Shown piece by piece: positions 8,476 to 16,529 of a stretch of DNA of 64,000 bases. A model generated the notes under the pieces. The model was given only the letters and a program-made list of their open reading frames with translations. It did not search any database and was not told where the DNA came from. This DNA is from CAZSDU01 sp963662525 (GTDB lineage Bacteria > Bacteroidota > Bacteroidia > Bacteroidales > FEN-979). The stretch is from positions 1,364,001 to 1,428,000 of the forward strand of contig OY759717.1 in assembly GCA_963662525.1 (NCBI GenBank), in the 5' to 3' direction. A program made the position numbers and the translations under genes. The first letter of the stretch is position 1. Each line of letters starts with the position of its first letter.

Positions 8476-9828
8476 TTGAAAGCTACTCCCGCTTCCCTTC
8501 CCGTTTCGCTGTTGATCAGCATTCTGCTTATTCTGGGTTTATTTTCCTGCAAGAAAGATCCTTATGAAATTGGGATTTCACTCCTTCCTCCAAGCGATAC
8601 ACTCAATGTGCTTACCACTGATACCTGTACGGTTATAGCATTTTCCGTCATCCAGGATTCTATCCGGACCGACGAAACCTCTAGTCTTGCACTTGGAAGC
8701 ATGCTGGATCCTGTATTTGGCAAAATTACCACCAACTTATATACTCAGCTTCGTCTTTCATCCGAAGGAGCTGATTTCGGCACCAACCCTGTCCTTGATT
8801 CCCTGGTATTATGCTTGTATTATAACGGATATTATGGGGATACTTCAACCCAACAAAATTTGAAAGTTTACGAGCTCAGCCAGGATATTGACCTTGATAG
8901 CAGTTATTTTTCAAATCAAACCGTTGAAACGTACAGTAATTTATTGGCCAATCTGAATTTCCTCCCCCATCCTTCCGATAGCATTTCTGTTTACGGGAAG
9001 AAGGTCAGGCCGCACCTTCGCATTAATCTGTCGAAATTCAGCAGCTACCTTGGTAATAAACTGCTTTATGCCCCGGAAAGTGTTTTGGGAGACAACGCGA
9101 GTTTTTTAAAATTCATGAAAGGTTTATATATTGAAGCCGGTCCGACAAATTACAAAGGTTCCCTGCTGAATTTTTCCACCGGTGACGGCTCATCCAGGAT
9201 GACGGTATATTTCCACGACGGGAATGACCCGGGAAATGATTCCCTCACATACGATTTCCTTCTTAATGATCAGTGTGCGCGGTTTACCCATATCGACCAT
9301 AACGGCTACCTGGATGCCAGCCCCGACCTGAAACGGCAAATTCTTTCGCACGATTCATCTCAGGGAACAAAGCAACTTTTCCTTCAGGGACTTGCAGGGG
9401 TGAAAATTAAGGTGAAATTCCCTTACATGAAGAATTTGGGAAAAGAGAATACAATTGCAATCAATGATGCTGTTCTGATGTTTAAAAATCCTGATACCGA
9501 CACTACCCTGGCTCCGCCCTCTACCCTGAATCTGGTCAGGCAGGACAGCATTGGCCGAGTCGCCTTCCTGACGGATGAAAATGAAGGAACCAGTTATTTC
9601 GGGGGCACTTATAACTCATCCACCCGGACTTATTTTTTCAGGATTACACAGCATATCCAGAAAGTCATCCTGGGTAGTTATACAAACAGTTTTGACCTGT
9701 ATATCCTGGTCAATAATCCCACCAAAAAGGAACTTATTCCGGACCGGGTAATGCTATATGGCACACAAATTATTCCCGGTGCTGATGAAGGTCGTTTCAA
9801 ACTTAAGCTGACCTATACTAAACTCTGA
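8476..9828 (+). CDS. DUF4270 family lipoprotein
   Basis: A 450-residue exported lipoprotein: hydrophobic segment LLISILLILGLFSC with the lipidated Cys near residue 25, followed by KKDPYEIGISLLPPSDTLNV, typical of DUF4270. The body is beta-rich. Translation must start at TTG (8476); no ATG in frame precedes the signal peptide, and starting later would remove it. It lies 26 bp after the GT5 gene and is probably in the same transcript. The family is widespread in Bacteroidota; its role in the outer membrane is not established as far as I know. Confidence 0.85.
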   Translation: MKATPASLPVSLLISILLILGLFSCKKDPYEIGISLLPPSDTLNVLTTDTCTVIAFSVIQDSIRTDETSSLALGSMLDPVFGKITTNLYTQLRLSSEGADFGTNPVLDSLVLCLYYNGYYGDTSTQQNLKVYELSQDIDLDSSYFSNQTVETYSNLLANLNFLPHPSDSISVYGKKVRPHLRINLSKFSSYLGNKLLYAPESVLGDNASFLKFMKGLYIEAGPTNYKGSLLNFSTGDGSSRMTVYFHDGNDPGNDSLTYDFLLNDQCARFTHIDHNGYLDASPDLKRQILSHDSSQGTKQLFLQGLAGVKIKVKFPYMKNLGKENTIAINDAVLMFKNPDTDTTLAPPSTLNLVRQDSIGRVAFLTDENEGTSYFGGTYNSSTRTYFFRITQHIQKVILGSYTNSFDLYILVNNPTKKELIPDRVMLYGTQIIPGADEGRFKLKLTYTKL

Positions 9829-9838
9829 TTCTTTTTAC

Positions 9839-9846
9839 TAATTTTG
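9839..9846 (+). promoter_or_regulatory. -7 box of glmS
   Basis: TAATTTTG matches TAnnTTTG and lies 18 bp before the ATG of glmS, so the 5' leader would be only about 12 nt. No good -33 TTTG is present, as is common in this phylum. Confidence 0.5.
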
Positions 9847-9864
9847 GCTTCCAAATAAAATAAT

Positions 9865-11703
9865 ATGTGCGGAATTGTTGCTTATCTCGGACCCAGGGAA
9901 GCATATCCCATCCTGATCAAAGGGTTGCACCGCCTGGAATACCGTGGCTACGACAGTGCCGGAGTTTGTCTGCTGAATGACGACCTGCATGTTTATAAAT
10001 GCAAAGGCAAAGTCTCCGATCTTGAAGATTTCGTGAAAGGGAAAAATCTTACAGGGACCATTGGTATGGCCCATACACGCTGGGCAACCCATGGTGAACC
10101 GAATACCGTCAATGCCCACCCTCATTTCTCACAGAATAAAACCCTGGCCATAATACATAATGGCATTATTGAAAATTATGCGGTACTCCGGAGTGAGCTG
10201 AAGAATCGCGGGTATGTTTTTACCAGCGAAACAGATACGGAAGTATTGGTGCATCTGATCGAAGATATCAAAGTCAACGAAAAGGTTCCCGTTGAAGAAG
10301 CAGTGAGAATTGCCCTGAATCAGGTGATCGGAGCTTATGCCATCGTGGTGATCTCTAAAGCCAGTCCCAATAAAATCATCGCTGCCCGCAAAGGTAGCCC
10401 TATGGTAGTCGGAATCGGGAAAGACGAGTTCTTCGTGGCCTCTGATGCTACACCCATCATTGAATATACCGATAACGTGGTTTTCATGAATGATGAGGAA
10501 ATCGCTATCATTGAAAGAGACAAAGAACTGAAAATAAAAACAATTAAGAATAAAGAGAAAACACCATACATCCAGAAACTTGAAATGAGCCTTGGAGAGA
10601 TTGAAAAAAGCGGATATGAACATTTCATGCTGAAAGAAATTTTCGAACAACCCCGCTCAATTCAGGACAGTATGCGGGGCCGGCTTCATCTGGATCATGG
10701 AATGGTCACCCTGGGTGGAATCCGCGATTACGAGCAGAAAATCATCAATGCCGAGCGGATCATTATTACCGCCTGCGGTACTTCATGGCATGCTGGGATG
10801 GTCGGTGAATATCTAATCGAAGACCTTGCCCGAATTCCTGTAGAAGTTGAGTATTCTTCTGAATTCCGCTACCGTAACCCCGTCATATATGAGAATGATG
10901 TAGTGATCGCCATCTCCCAATCCGGAGAAACTGCAGATACCCTTGCTGCCATCGACCTGGCAAAAAGCAAAGGAGCCACTGTGCTCGGTATTTGCAACGT
11001 GGTTGGTTCTTCCATTGCCAGGGCTACCCATGCCGGAGTATATACCCATGCCGGACCCGAGATCGGTGTGGCATCTACTAAAGCATTTACTGCACAGGTT
11101 GCAGTGTTAACCTTACTTGGGTTATTGATTGCGCAGAAAAAAGGCACCATTCCCCAATCACAGATCAATAAACTGATCTACGAACTGGATGCCATCCCTG
11201 AGAAAGTAGGAAAAATCCTGGCTCTGAATGAACAAATCAAAGAAATTGCTCACATATACAAGGATGTAAAAAATTCATTATACCTCGGCAGGGGATACAA
11301 TTTCCCTGTGGCCCTTGAAGGAGCCCTGAAACTGAAAGAAATCTCTTATATCCATGCCGAAGGCTACCCTGCTGCCGAAATGAAGCATGGCCCTATCGCC
11401 CTGATCGACGAACATATGCCGGTTGTGTTTATTGCAACCAAACGGGGAATATATGAGAAAGTGATTACCAACATCGAAGAAGTCAAGGCCAGAAAGGGAA
11501 AAATTATTGCCATTATTACCCAGGGTGATGAAACAATGAAAAAACTTGCTGACCATTATTTCGAAATTCCCGATACCGAGGAAATGCTGGTTCCCTTGCT
11601 GGCAACAGTCCCTCTTCAGTTATTATCCTATCACATCGCCGTCATGCGCGGATGTAACGTGGATCAACCCCGCAACCTTGCTAAGTCAGTGACGGTGGAG
11701 TAG
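9865..11703 (+). CDS. glmS: Glutamine--fructose-6-phosphate aminotransferase
   Basis: A 612-residue cytoplasmic enzyme that converts fructose 6-phosphate and glutamine to glucosamine 6-phosphate, the first step to UDP-GlcNAc for peptidoglycan and LPS. The N-terminal amidotransferase domain starts MCGIVAYLGPREAYP, with Cys2 as the nucleophile after Met removal. Two SIS domains follow: one around ITACGTSWHAGM, the other around GRGYNFPVALEGALKLKE. The C-terminus CNVDQPRNLAKSVTVE is the conserved sugar-isomerising tail. Length fits the family. It has its own -7 box but follows DUF4270 closely. No glmS ribozyme is visible, and the 36-bp gap leaves no room for one. Confidence 0.98.
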   Translation: MCGIVAYLGPREAYPILIKGLHRLEYRGYDSAGVCLLNDDLHVYKCKGKVSDLEDFVKGKNLTGTIGMAHTRWATHGEPNTVNAHPHFSQNKTLAIIHNGIIENYAVLRSELKNRGYVFTSETDTEVLVHLIEDIKVNEKVPVEEAVRIALNQVIGAYAIVVISKASPNKIIAARKGSPMVVGIGKDEFFVASDATPIIEYTDNVVFMNDEEIAIIERDKELKIKTIKNKEKTPYIQKLEMSLGEIEKSGYEHFMLKEIFEQPRSIQDSMRGRLHLDHGMVTLGGIRDYEQKIINAERIIITACGTSWHAGMVGEYLIEDLARIPVEVEYSSEFRYRNPVIYENDVVIAISQSGETADTLAAIDLAKSKGATVLGICNVVGSSIARATHAGVYTHAGPEIGVASTKAFTAQVAVLTLLGLLIAQKKGTIPQSQINKLIYELDAIPEKVGKILALNEQIKEIAHIYKDVKNSLYLGRGYNFPVALEGALKLKEISYIHAEGYPAAEMKHGPIALIDEHMPVVFIATKRGIYEKVITNIEEVKARKGKIIAIITQGDETMKKLADHYFEIPDTEEMLVPLLATVPLQLLSYHIAVMRGCNVDQPRNLAKSVTVE

Positions 11704-11784
11704 TATGTTGGGGGTTAGCATTTCTTTTAATTCTATTGCCCTGAAAATAAAATCAGGAAAAGGTGTAAAACAAAATAAAAAAGC

Positions 11785-11792
11785 TATTTTTG
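11785..11792 (+). promoter_or_regulatory. -7 box of the 11.8-14.2 kb envelope operon
   Basis: TATTTTTG matches TAnnTTTG and lies 39 bp before the ATG at 11831. It is preceded by an AT-rich stretch without a clear -33 element. Confidence 0.5.
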
Positions 11793-11830
11793 TTTATTGT
11801 TTATAAAATCATTGAACCTACCACAGGGAT

Positions 11831-12442
11831 ATGAGAAAGACAATAACAATTTTACTGCTTGCCTGTACCTTTAGCAGTATTTACGCTCAGCAAAGACCAT
11901 ATAAGTTTGGTATTAAGGCGGGTATCAACTACATCTGCCTTGAAAATTACGGAAAAGGATTCTACTCCGACTTTGATGCCAAGCCCGGCTGGAGTGTCGG
12001 CGCTCTGTTTCAATATACCAGAGGGGGTTTTCTAAATTACTCCATTGTACCGGAAATTCTTTTTACAGAATCCCGGACAGATGTGGATCTTCTGTACATA
12101 ACAGATTGCATGTCGACAATTCAGACGATTGATATTCCGCTTAGTTTTAAACTGGGACTGCAATTAAGTAAAATCTTCAGGCCCTATATTCTTGGGAATA
12201 TTTACGGATCCTTTATGGTCAGTCATCATGGAGATTTTTTCGATATGCTTGATATTGACAGTACTTCATCTGAGGTTAAAATCAATAAATTCTTTTTTGG
12301 GGTCAGCACTGGACTGGGTTTTGATCTCTGGAAATTTCAGATTGAAGGAAGATACAGATGGAATCTGAACAGGATCAAAACGGATGACTATTCAGCCCTG
12401 AAACAAATGGGGCTTGAGATTTCATGCGCATTTCTTTTCTAA
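11831..12442 (+). CDS. Outer-membrane beta-barrel protein (PorT-like fold)
   Basis: A 203-residue exported protein with a signal peptide ending at SSIYAQ. The mature sequence starts QRPYKFGIKAGINY and proceeds through amphipathic strands (VGALFQYTRGGF, SFKLGLQLSKIFRPYILG) to a terminal EISCAFLF, ending in phenylalanine as expected for an outer-membrane barrel. It resembles the general outer-membrane beta-barrel/PorT-type domain of Bacteroidota, a structural rather than functional assignment. First gene of a probable three-gene operon with a lipase-like lipoprotein and another barrel protein. Confidence 0.75.
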   Translation: MRKTITILLLACTFSSIYAQQRPYKFGIKAGINYICLENYGKGFYSDFDAKPGWSVGALFQYTRGGFLNYSIVPEILFTESRTDVDLLYITDCMSTIQTIDIPLSFKLGLQLSKIFRPYILGNIYGSFMVSHHGDFFDMLDIDSTSSEVKINKFFFGVSTGLGFDLWKFQIEGRYRWNLNRIKTDDYSALKQMGLEISCAFLF

Positions 12443-12468
12443 TTCAGCATCATAAACACGACCTGAAG

Positions 12469-13662
12469 ATGAGAAAGTTATTATTTTATTGTTTGCTGAT
12501 CCTCACGTTGACTACATGTAAAAAGGAGCCCCTGGATGAGTTTATCTTCCTGGTAAGAGTTGACAAAGTTGAGGTGATCGATAAATACAACCTGGCTGCC
12601 CGGCTTAAACAAAACCCAAATTCAACCCTTTATAAGGCGTTGCCAAATAAAAAAATAACGATCGTTTCTATCGTTTACAATACCCTTGACCCTAAGGGAC
12701 AACCTATTCTTGCCTCGGGAGCCATATTTTACCCTTCAGCAGATATAGATTATGAGCGACGGGGAACAATTTTAGGCGTTCATTATACCTACGGAGCAAA
12801 CTACGAGGTTCCATCTCAGAAAATGGCCGTGACAGAAGGTCTTTTCTCCCTGTTTGGTTATGCGGTAGTAGCTCCTGATTATATCGGATATGGTGCATCC
12901 CAGGACAAGGTTCATCCATATTATGATGTGATAAGCACTGGTCAGGCTTCAGCCGATATGCTTTTAGCCGCTAAAGAGTATTTTGCCTCGATCAGCAGGA
13001 AAATGTCTCATAAAATTACGGTGATGGGGTATTCTCAGGGCGGGCAGGCCTCTCTCTCTTTTCTTCGGTTTGTTGAAACAGAGCCTTTATATCAGGATGC
13101 TTTTGTTATAGACCAGGTATTCGCTGGCGGAGGTGCATATGATTTGATTAAATCGTATGATGCTTTTGTTGAAAAAGATTATAGCAGCCAGCCTGTTACG
13201 ATTCCACTGTTAGTCCTGGGACTCAATTATGGCGACAGTCTGAATCTGGATCTCAGTCAGATGTTTAAAGAACCTCTCCTTTCCAACTACCAGGAGTGGA
13301 TCCTGTCAAAAGATTATACTACCGATCAGGTTTCTGACATGATGAAGGAAACAAAGCTGACGAAGATCCTTGCCCCTCAGGCATTTGATACAACAAACCC
13401 GAATACAAAAAAGTTCCGGGGTTCTTTAAAAAACAACAGCCTGATCGTATATGGGAAAATAACAAGCTGGAAGCCTAAGGCAAAGATCACGTTATTGCAT
13501 GCCACCAAGGACACCATTGTCCCATACGAGAATACGGAAAGTGCTTATAAGGCATTTCTGGCAGCAGGCTGCAACGTCACAAAAGTTGATATTCCGAATA
13601 AGGACCATAAAGAAGCCGGTCAGGATTTTTATACCTATGTTATGCTTCATTTACTGATTTAG
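12469..13662 (+). CDS. Lipase-like alpha/beta hydrolase lipoprotein
   Basis: A 397-residue lipoprotein. The signal ends LTLTTC with the lipidated Cys at residue 17, followed by KKEP. The hydrolase core contains a nucleophile elbow GYSQGG with Ser189, a likely acid in LLHATKDTIVP, and a likely His in NKDHKEAG near the C-terminus, so the triad appears complete. The layout (long insertion before the elbow, DYIGYGAS) resembles secretory lipases and esterases. A longer frame starts at 12424 inside the preceding gene, but the ATG at 12469 places the lipobox correctly. It lies 26 bp after the barrel gene and 11 bp before the next. Confidence 0.82.
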   Translation: MRKLLFYCLLILTLTTCKKEPLDEFIFLVRVDKVEVIDKYNLAARLKQNPNSTLYKALPNKKITIVSIVYNTLDPKGQPILASGAIFYPSADIDYERRGTILGVHYTYGANYEVPSQKMAVTEGLFSLFGYAVVAPDYIGYGASQDKVHPYYDVISTGQASADMLLAAKEYFASISRKMSHKITVMGYSQGGQASLSFLRFVETEPLYQDAFVIDQVFAGGGAYDLIKSYDAFVEKDYSSQPVTIPLLVLGLNYGDSLNLDLSQMFKEPLLSNYQEWILSKDYTTDQVSDMMKETKLTKILAPQAFDTTNPNTKKFRGSLKNNSLIVYGKITSWKPKAKITLLHATKDTIVPYENTESAYKAFLAAGCNVTKVDIPNKDHKEAGQDFYTYVMLHLLI

Positions 13663-13673
13663 CCATTCGCAAG

Positions 13674-14180
13674 ATGAAGACCAGGATAACTATATTTATT
13701 TTCTTTTTGAGCTCAGTTGTTGCTTATGCTCACCCAAAGTCATACGCAAAACATAACAAAGGATATTTCTGTGATGTGGGCGTGGCTTTCGGAGCGACAT
13801 TCCCTAAAAACAATGATCCGAAAGCCCTCCTGGAAGCTTTTACAACACACGGATATCAGTTTTCCAATACATTTTCTGCAGGTGCTGGTCTAGGTACTTA
13901 CAATACAGAAACCATTAATGTCTATTTGCAGTTCAGGTTCAATCTGCGCAATATTAACGAAACCCGGACCAGTTATCCGTATATTTCCCTCAAAGGCGGT
14001 TATTCATGGAGCACCTGGACCGGGGATAATTGGGGAGACGACAAAGGTCCAATGGAAGAACTTAAGCTCGGATGGTCTTTTTATACCAAGGAAGCAAATT
14101 TACGATGGTCTGTGTTTGTAGCACCCAGCTTGTATCAATTCCACTTTATCCCAAAGATCGGGTTAGCTTTTGAATTTTAA
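13674..14180 (+). CDS. Small outer-membrane beta-barrel protein
   Basis: A 168-residue exported protein with a signal peptide ending at VVAYA. The mature part alternates amphipathic strands (FCDVGVAFGATF, NVYLQFRFNLRN, YPYISLKGGYSWS) and ends FIPKIGLAFEF, a typical C-terminal barrel strand. No specific family recognised. It is 11 bp downstream of the lipase-like lipoprotein and its stop overlaps the convergent superoxide dismutase gene by 4 bp, so no stand-alone terminator separates them. Confidence 0.7.
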   Translation: MKTRITIFIFFLSSVVAYAHPKSYAKHNKGYFCDVGVAFGATFPKNNDPKALLEAFTTHGYQFSNTFSAGAGLGTYNTETINVYLQFRFNLRNINETRTSYPYISLKGGYSWSTWTGDNWGDDKGPMEELKLGWSFYTKEANLRWSVFVAPSLYQFHFIPKIGLAFEF

Positions 14181-14752
14181 AGCCTTCCGGCAACGGCATC
14201 CCAATCAACCAGTTTCCAGAAATCGGCGATATAATCAGGCCTTACGTTTTGCTTATCCAGGTAATACGCATGCTCCCAGACATCACAGGTAAGCAATGGC
14301 TTTGCTCCGTGCTTCATAGGATTGCCGGCATTGCTTTCCTGAACAATTTCCAGGCTGCCATCCTGCTTTTTGACAAGCCAGGCCCAGCCGCTGCCAAACA
14401 AAGTGGCAGCGGCATTGGAGAATTTTTCCTTGAATTCAGCAAAAGAGCCAAACTGTTTTACAATGGCATCGGCAAGAGGGCCCGTAGGTTCCCCGCCAGC
14501 TCCGGGTTTTAAACAATTCCAGTAAAAAGTATGGTTCCAGACCTGGGCGCCATTGTTGAAAATTCCGCCTCCTGCTTTCATCACAATAACCTCCAAACTG
14601 GCATTTTCAAATTCCGTTCCGGGAATCAGCTTGTTCAGGTTGTTGACATAAGCCTGGTGATGCTTTCCATAATGAAATTCAAGGGTTCGTTTTGAAATAT
14701 AAGGTTCCAGTGCATCCGGTGCATAGGGTAATTTTGGCAATTCGTGTATCAT
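14177..14752 (-). CDS. Fe/Mn superoxide dismutase
   Basis: A 191-residue enzyme that dismutates superoxide. All four metal ligands are present at family positions: H27, H74, D157 and H161, the last two in the signature DVWEHAYYLD. The length and the AATLFGSGWAW motif fit Fe-type or cambialistic SODs common in Bacteroidota; metal choice cannot be settled by eye. No signal peptide, so cytoplasmic. It has a very good promoter upstream whose -33 element is part of an 8-bp tandem repeat, and it converges with an outer-membrane protein gene with a 4-bp overlap. Confidence 0.96.
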   Translation of the reverse strand: MIHELPKLPYAPDALEPYISKRTLEFHYGKHHQAYVNNLNKLIPGTEFENASLEVIVMKAGGGIFNNGAQVWNHTFYWNCLKPGAGGEPTGPLADAIVKQFGSFAEFKEKFSNAAATLFGSGWAWLVKKQDGSLEIVQESNAGNPMKHGAKPLLTCDVWEHAYYLDKQNVRPDYIADFWKLVDWDAVAGRL

Positions 14753-14784
14753 AATTTTACGTGTTTAATGGGTTAATCAAGAAT

Positions 14785-14816
14785 CAAAGATACGAAAAAA
14801 GTAACAAAGTAACAAA
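14785..14816 (-). promoter_or_regulatory. Superoxide dismutase promoter
   Basis: On the minus strand TTTG (14816-14813) is followed after exactly 20 bp by TATCTTTG (14792-14785), a full match to the Bacteroidota consensus. Transcription would start near 14778, 26 nt before the ATG. The TTTG is the end of one unit of an 8-bp tandem repeat; the next TTTG copy (14808-14805) is only 12 bp from the -7 box. Confidence 0.7.
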
Positions 14817-14821
14817 GTGAC
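14798..14821. repeat. 8-bp tandem repeat AAAGTRAC x3
   Basis: Three units, AAAGTAAC, AAAGTAAC and AAAGTGAC, lie head to tail. They cover the -33 region of the superoxide dismutase promoter on the opposite strand, so a change in copy number would move or remove the properly spaced TTTG. Confidence 0.8.
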
Positions 14822-14835
14822 AGAGGGACTAGTGA

Positions 14836-14870
14836 TATCGCCTATCGCTTATCGCATATCGCCTATCGCT
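14836..14870. repeat. 7-bp tandem repeat TATCGCN x5
   Basis: TATCGC recurs every 7 bp at 14836, 14843, 14850, 14857 and 14864, with only the seventh base varying. The array runs across the stop codon of the CtpA-type protease gene, whose last codons and TAA are made of repeat units. Because 7 is not a multiple of 3, unit gain or loss would alter the C-terminus. Confidence 0.85.
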
Positions 14871-16441
14871 TTGAGAAAAGCAGGATCGATCGAATTCAGA
14901 AACGGATAAAATCCCTCGTTATCGAGAATATTACGTCCGATATAGGCTTTGAGCATAATGCGTATGTACCGGTCAGATTTGACAAGATCTTTCACTTGCC
15001 GCTTAACCCCTTTGCTGTCGGCATACCTGATAAAATCTGAAAAGATGGGATCAGTAATGCTAAATCCCTGCTCAAAATGATCAACATCTTTGAAACGCAG
15101 TAACTGCTGGCGGTTCCGGTCGGTATAATCAAAGGCAAACTGGTAAACCAGCCCCTTGTTGATCACTGTATTGTAGTACCTGAGGCTTGAATCCTTTTCA
15201 ATAGGAACGTAGATATCCGGCATGATCCCGCCGCCGCCATAAACCGTTTTTCCTTTCGGTGTTTTATATTTTAAAGAATCCGGAAATTTGATACTATCGG
15301 CATTTTCAAGTTCGCCATTGAGAACGCGATGGTAAAAATCGTTGTTATAAACCTCAATGCCATCTTTGTAAGAACGCTGAATGCAACGACCAGTCGGAGT
15401 ATAATACCTGGCAACCGTCAGGCGCACCGCACTTCCATCTTTAAAATTCAATTGCTCCTGAACCAGTCCTTTGCCAAATGAGCGGCGACCGATGATCTGC
15501 CCGCGGTCGTTGTCCTGAATGGCTCCGGCAACAATTTCAGAAGCTGATGCAGAACCTTCATCAACCATAACGATCAGCTCTCCTTTTTCAAAAAGTCCGT
15601 CTTTGGTGGCATACGCCAATTCCTTTGAATGGTGGATTCCCTCAGTATAAACAATCAAAGTTCCTTTGGACAGGAATTCATCTGCAACATCAATGGCTGC
15701 CTGGAGATAACCACCGCCATTCCCCCTGAGGTCAAGGATAAGCTTTTTTATACCATCTGATAAGAGGTTTTCCAAAGCATGGTGTACCTCATCATGGGTT
15801 GAAGCAGAAAAAGTATTGAGGCGGATGTAACCGATGCCAGGTTCAACCATATAAGCGATATCCATACTATAAGTCGGAATCACATCACGAACAATGGTGA
15901 AATCAAGAAGTCCGGATACACCCCGGCGAAAGATGCTGACATTAACTTCAGTTCCCTTGGGCCCCTTGAGTTTTCTCATCACATCGTTATTGGATATTTT
16001 TATTCCGGCTATCTTTTTCCCGTCAATTTTCACGATCCGGTCTCCTGCCCTGATGCCCAATTTTTCTGAGGGTCCGCCGGAAATGGGTAATATTACCGTA
16101 ACGGTGTCATTTTCTATCCGGAACTGAACACCAATCCCCTCAAAACTTCCCAATAGGGGATCCGTTGCCTCATGAAATTCCTCTGCAGAGATATAAGCAG
16201 AATGAGGATCAAGTCCCTGTAAAAGTCCGCTGATGGCTTTCCCTTCCAGAACATACCGGCTCATGGTATCCACGTAATTACTTTCTATAAATTGAAGCAC
16301 CTCATTTACCTTGTCGGTTTTCTTTGTCATTCCAAAGAAATCGCCAGACCGGTTCCCCAACAAAAGACCAATAAGAATTCCAAAAATGAGAACTACAGAA
16401 AAATAGATTGGGAGATAGGAATTATACTTTTTATTTTCCAT
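14849..16441 (-). CDS. CtpA-type S41 carboxy-terminal processing protease
   Basis: A 530-residue serine protease anchored by an N-terminal transmembrane segment (residues 11-29) facing the periplasm. A PDZ domain covers about residues 90-180, including GIGVQF and RAGDRIVKIDG. The S41 catalytic domain has the Ser/Lys dyad S299 in EGSASASEI and K324 in SFGKGLVQ, so it should be active. Such enzymes trim C-termini of periplasmic or lipoprotein substrates. The last seven codons and the stop codon come from a 7-bp tandem repeat, an oddity. Divergent from the alpha/beta hydrolase gene at 16530; no strong -7 box is evident, only TAAATTTA in the leader. Confidence 0.93.
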   Translation of the reverse strand: MENKKYNSYLPIYFSVVLIFGILIGLLLGNRSGDFFGMTKKTDKVNEVLQFIESNYVDTMSRYVLEGKAISGLLQGLDPHSAYISAEEFHEATDPLLGSFEGIGVQFRIENDTVTVILPISGGPSEKLGIRAGDRIVKIDGKKIAGIKISNNDVMRKLKGPKGTEVNVSIFRRGVSGLLDFTIVRDVIPTYSMDIAYMVEPGIGYIRLNTFSASTHDEVHHALENLLSDGIKKLILDLRGNGGGYLQAAIDVADEFLSKGTLIVYTEGIHHSKELAYATKDGLFEKGELIVMVDEGSASASEIVAGAIQDNDRGQIIGRRSFGKGLVQEQLNFKDGSAVRLTVARYYTPTGRCIQRSYKDGIEVYNNDFYHRVLNGELENADSIKFPDSLKYKTPKGKTVYGGGGIMPDIYVPIEKDSSLRYYNTVINKGLVYQFAFDYTDRNRQQLLRFKDVDHFEQGFSITDPIFSDFIRYADSKGVKRQVKDLVKSDRYIRIMLKAYIGRNILDNEGFYPFLNSIDPAFLKAIGDMR

Positions 16442-16529
16442 TTTTTCCTTGCTGATAAAATTTTTCCTTATAAAACGTAAATTTAACGAATTCGTATAAA
16501 GAAAAATCAGATTTTTGCTGAACTGAAAA

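Noticed and set aside
9829..9864. glmS ribozyme or riboswitch
   Set aside because: Only 36 bp separate glmS from the previous gene and the -7 box leaves a leader of about 12 nt.
10129..10650. 173-codon minus-strand frame
   Set aside because: It lies wholly within glmS on the opposite strand and has the Phe/His/Asp-rich composition of a shadow frame.
11704..11784. Terminator after glmS (CCTG...CAGG)
   Set aside because: The stem is only 4 bp with a 10-nt loop and no T-run follows.
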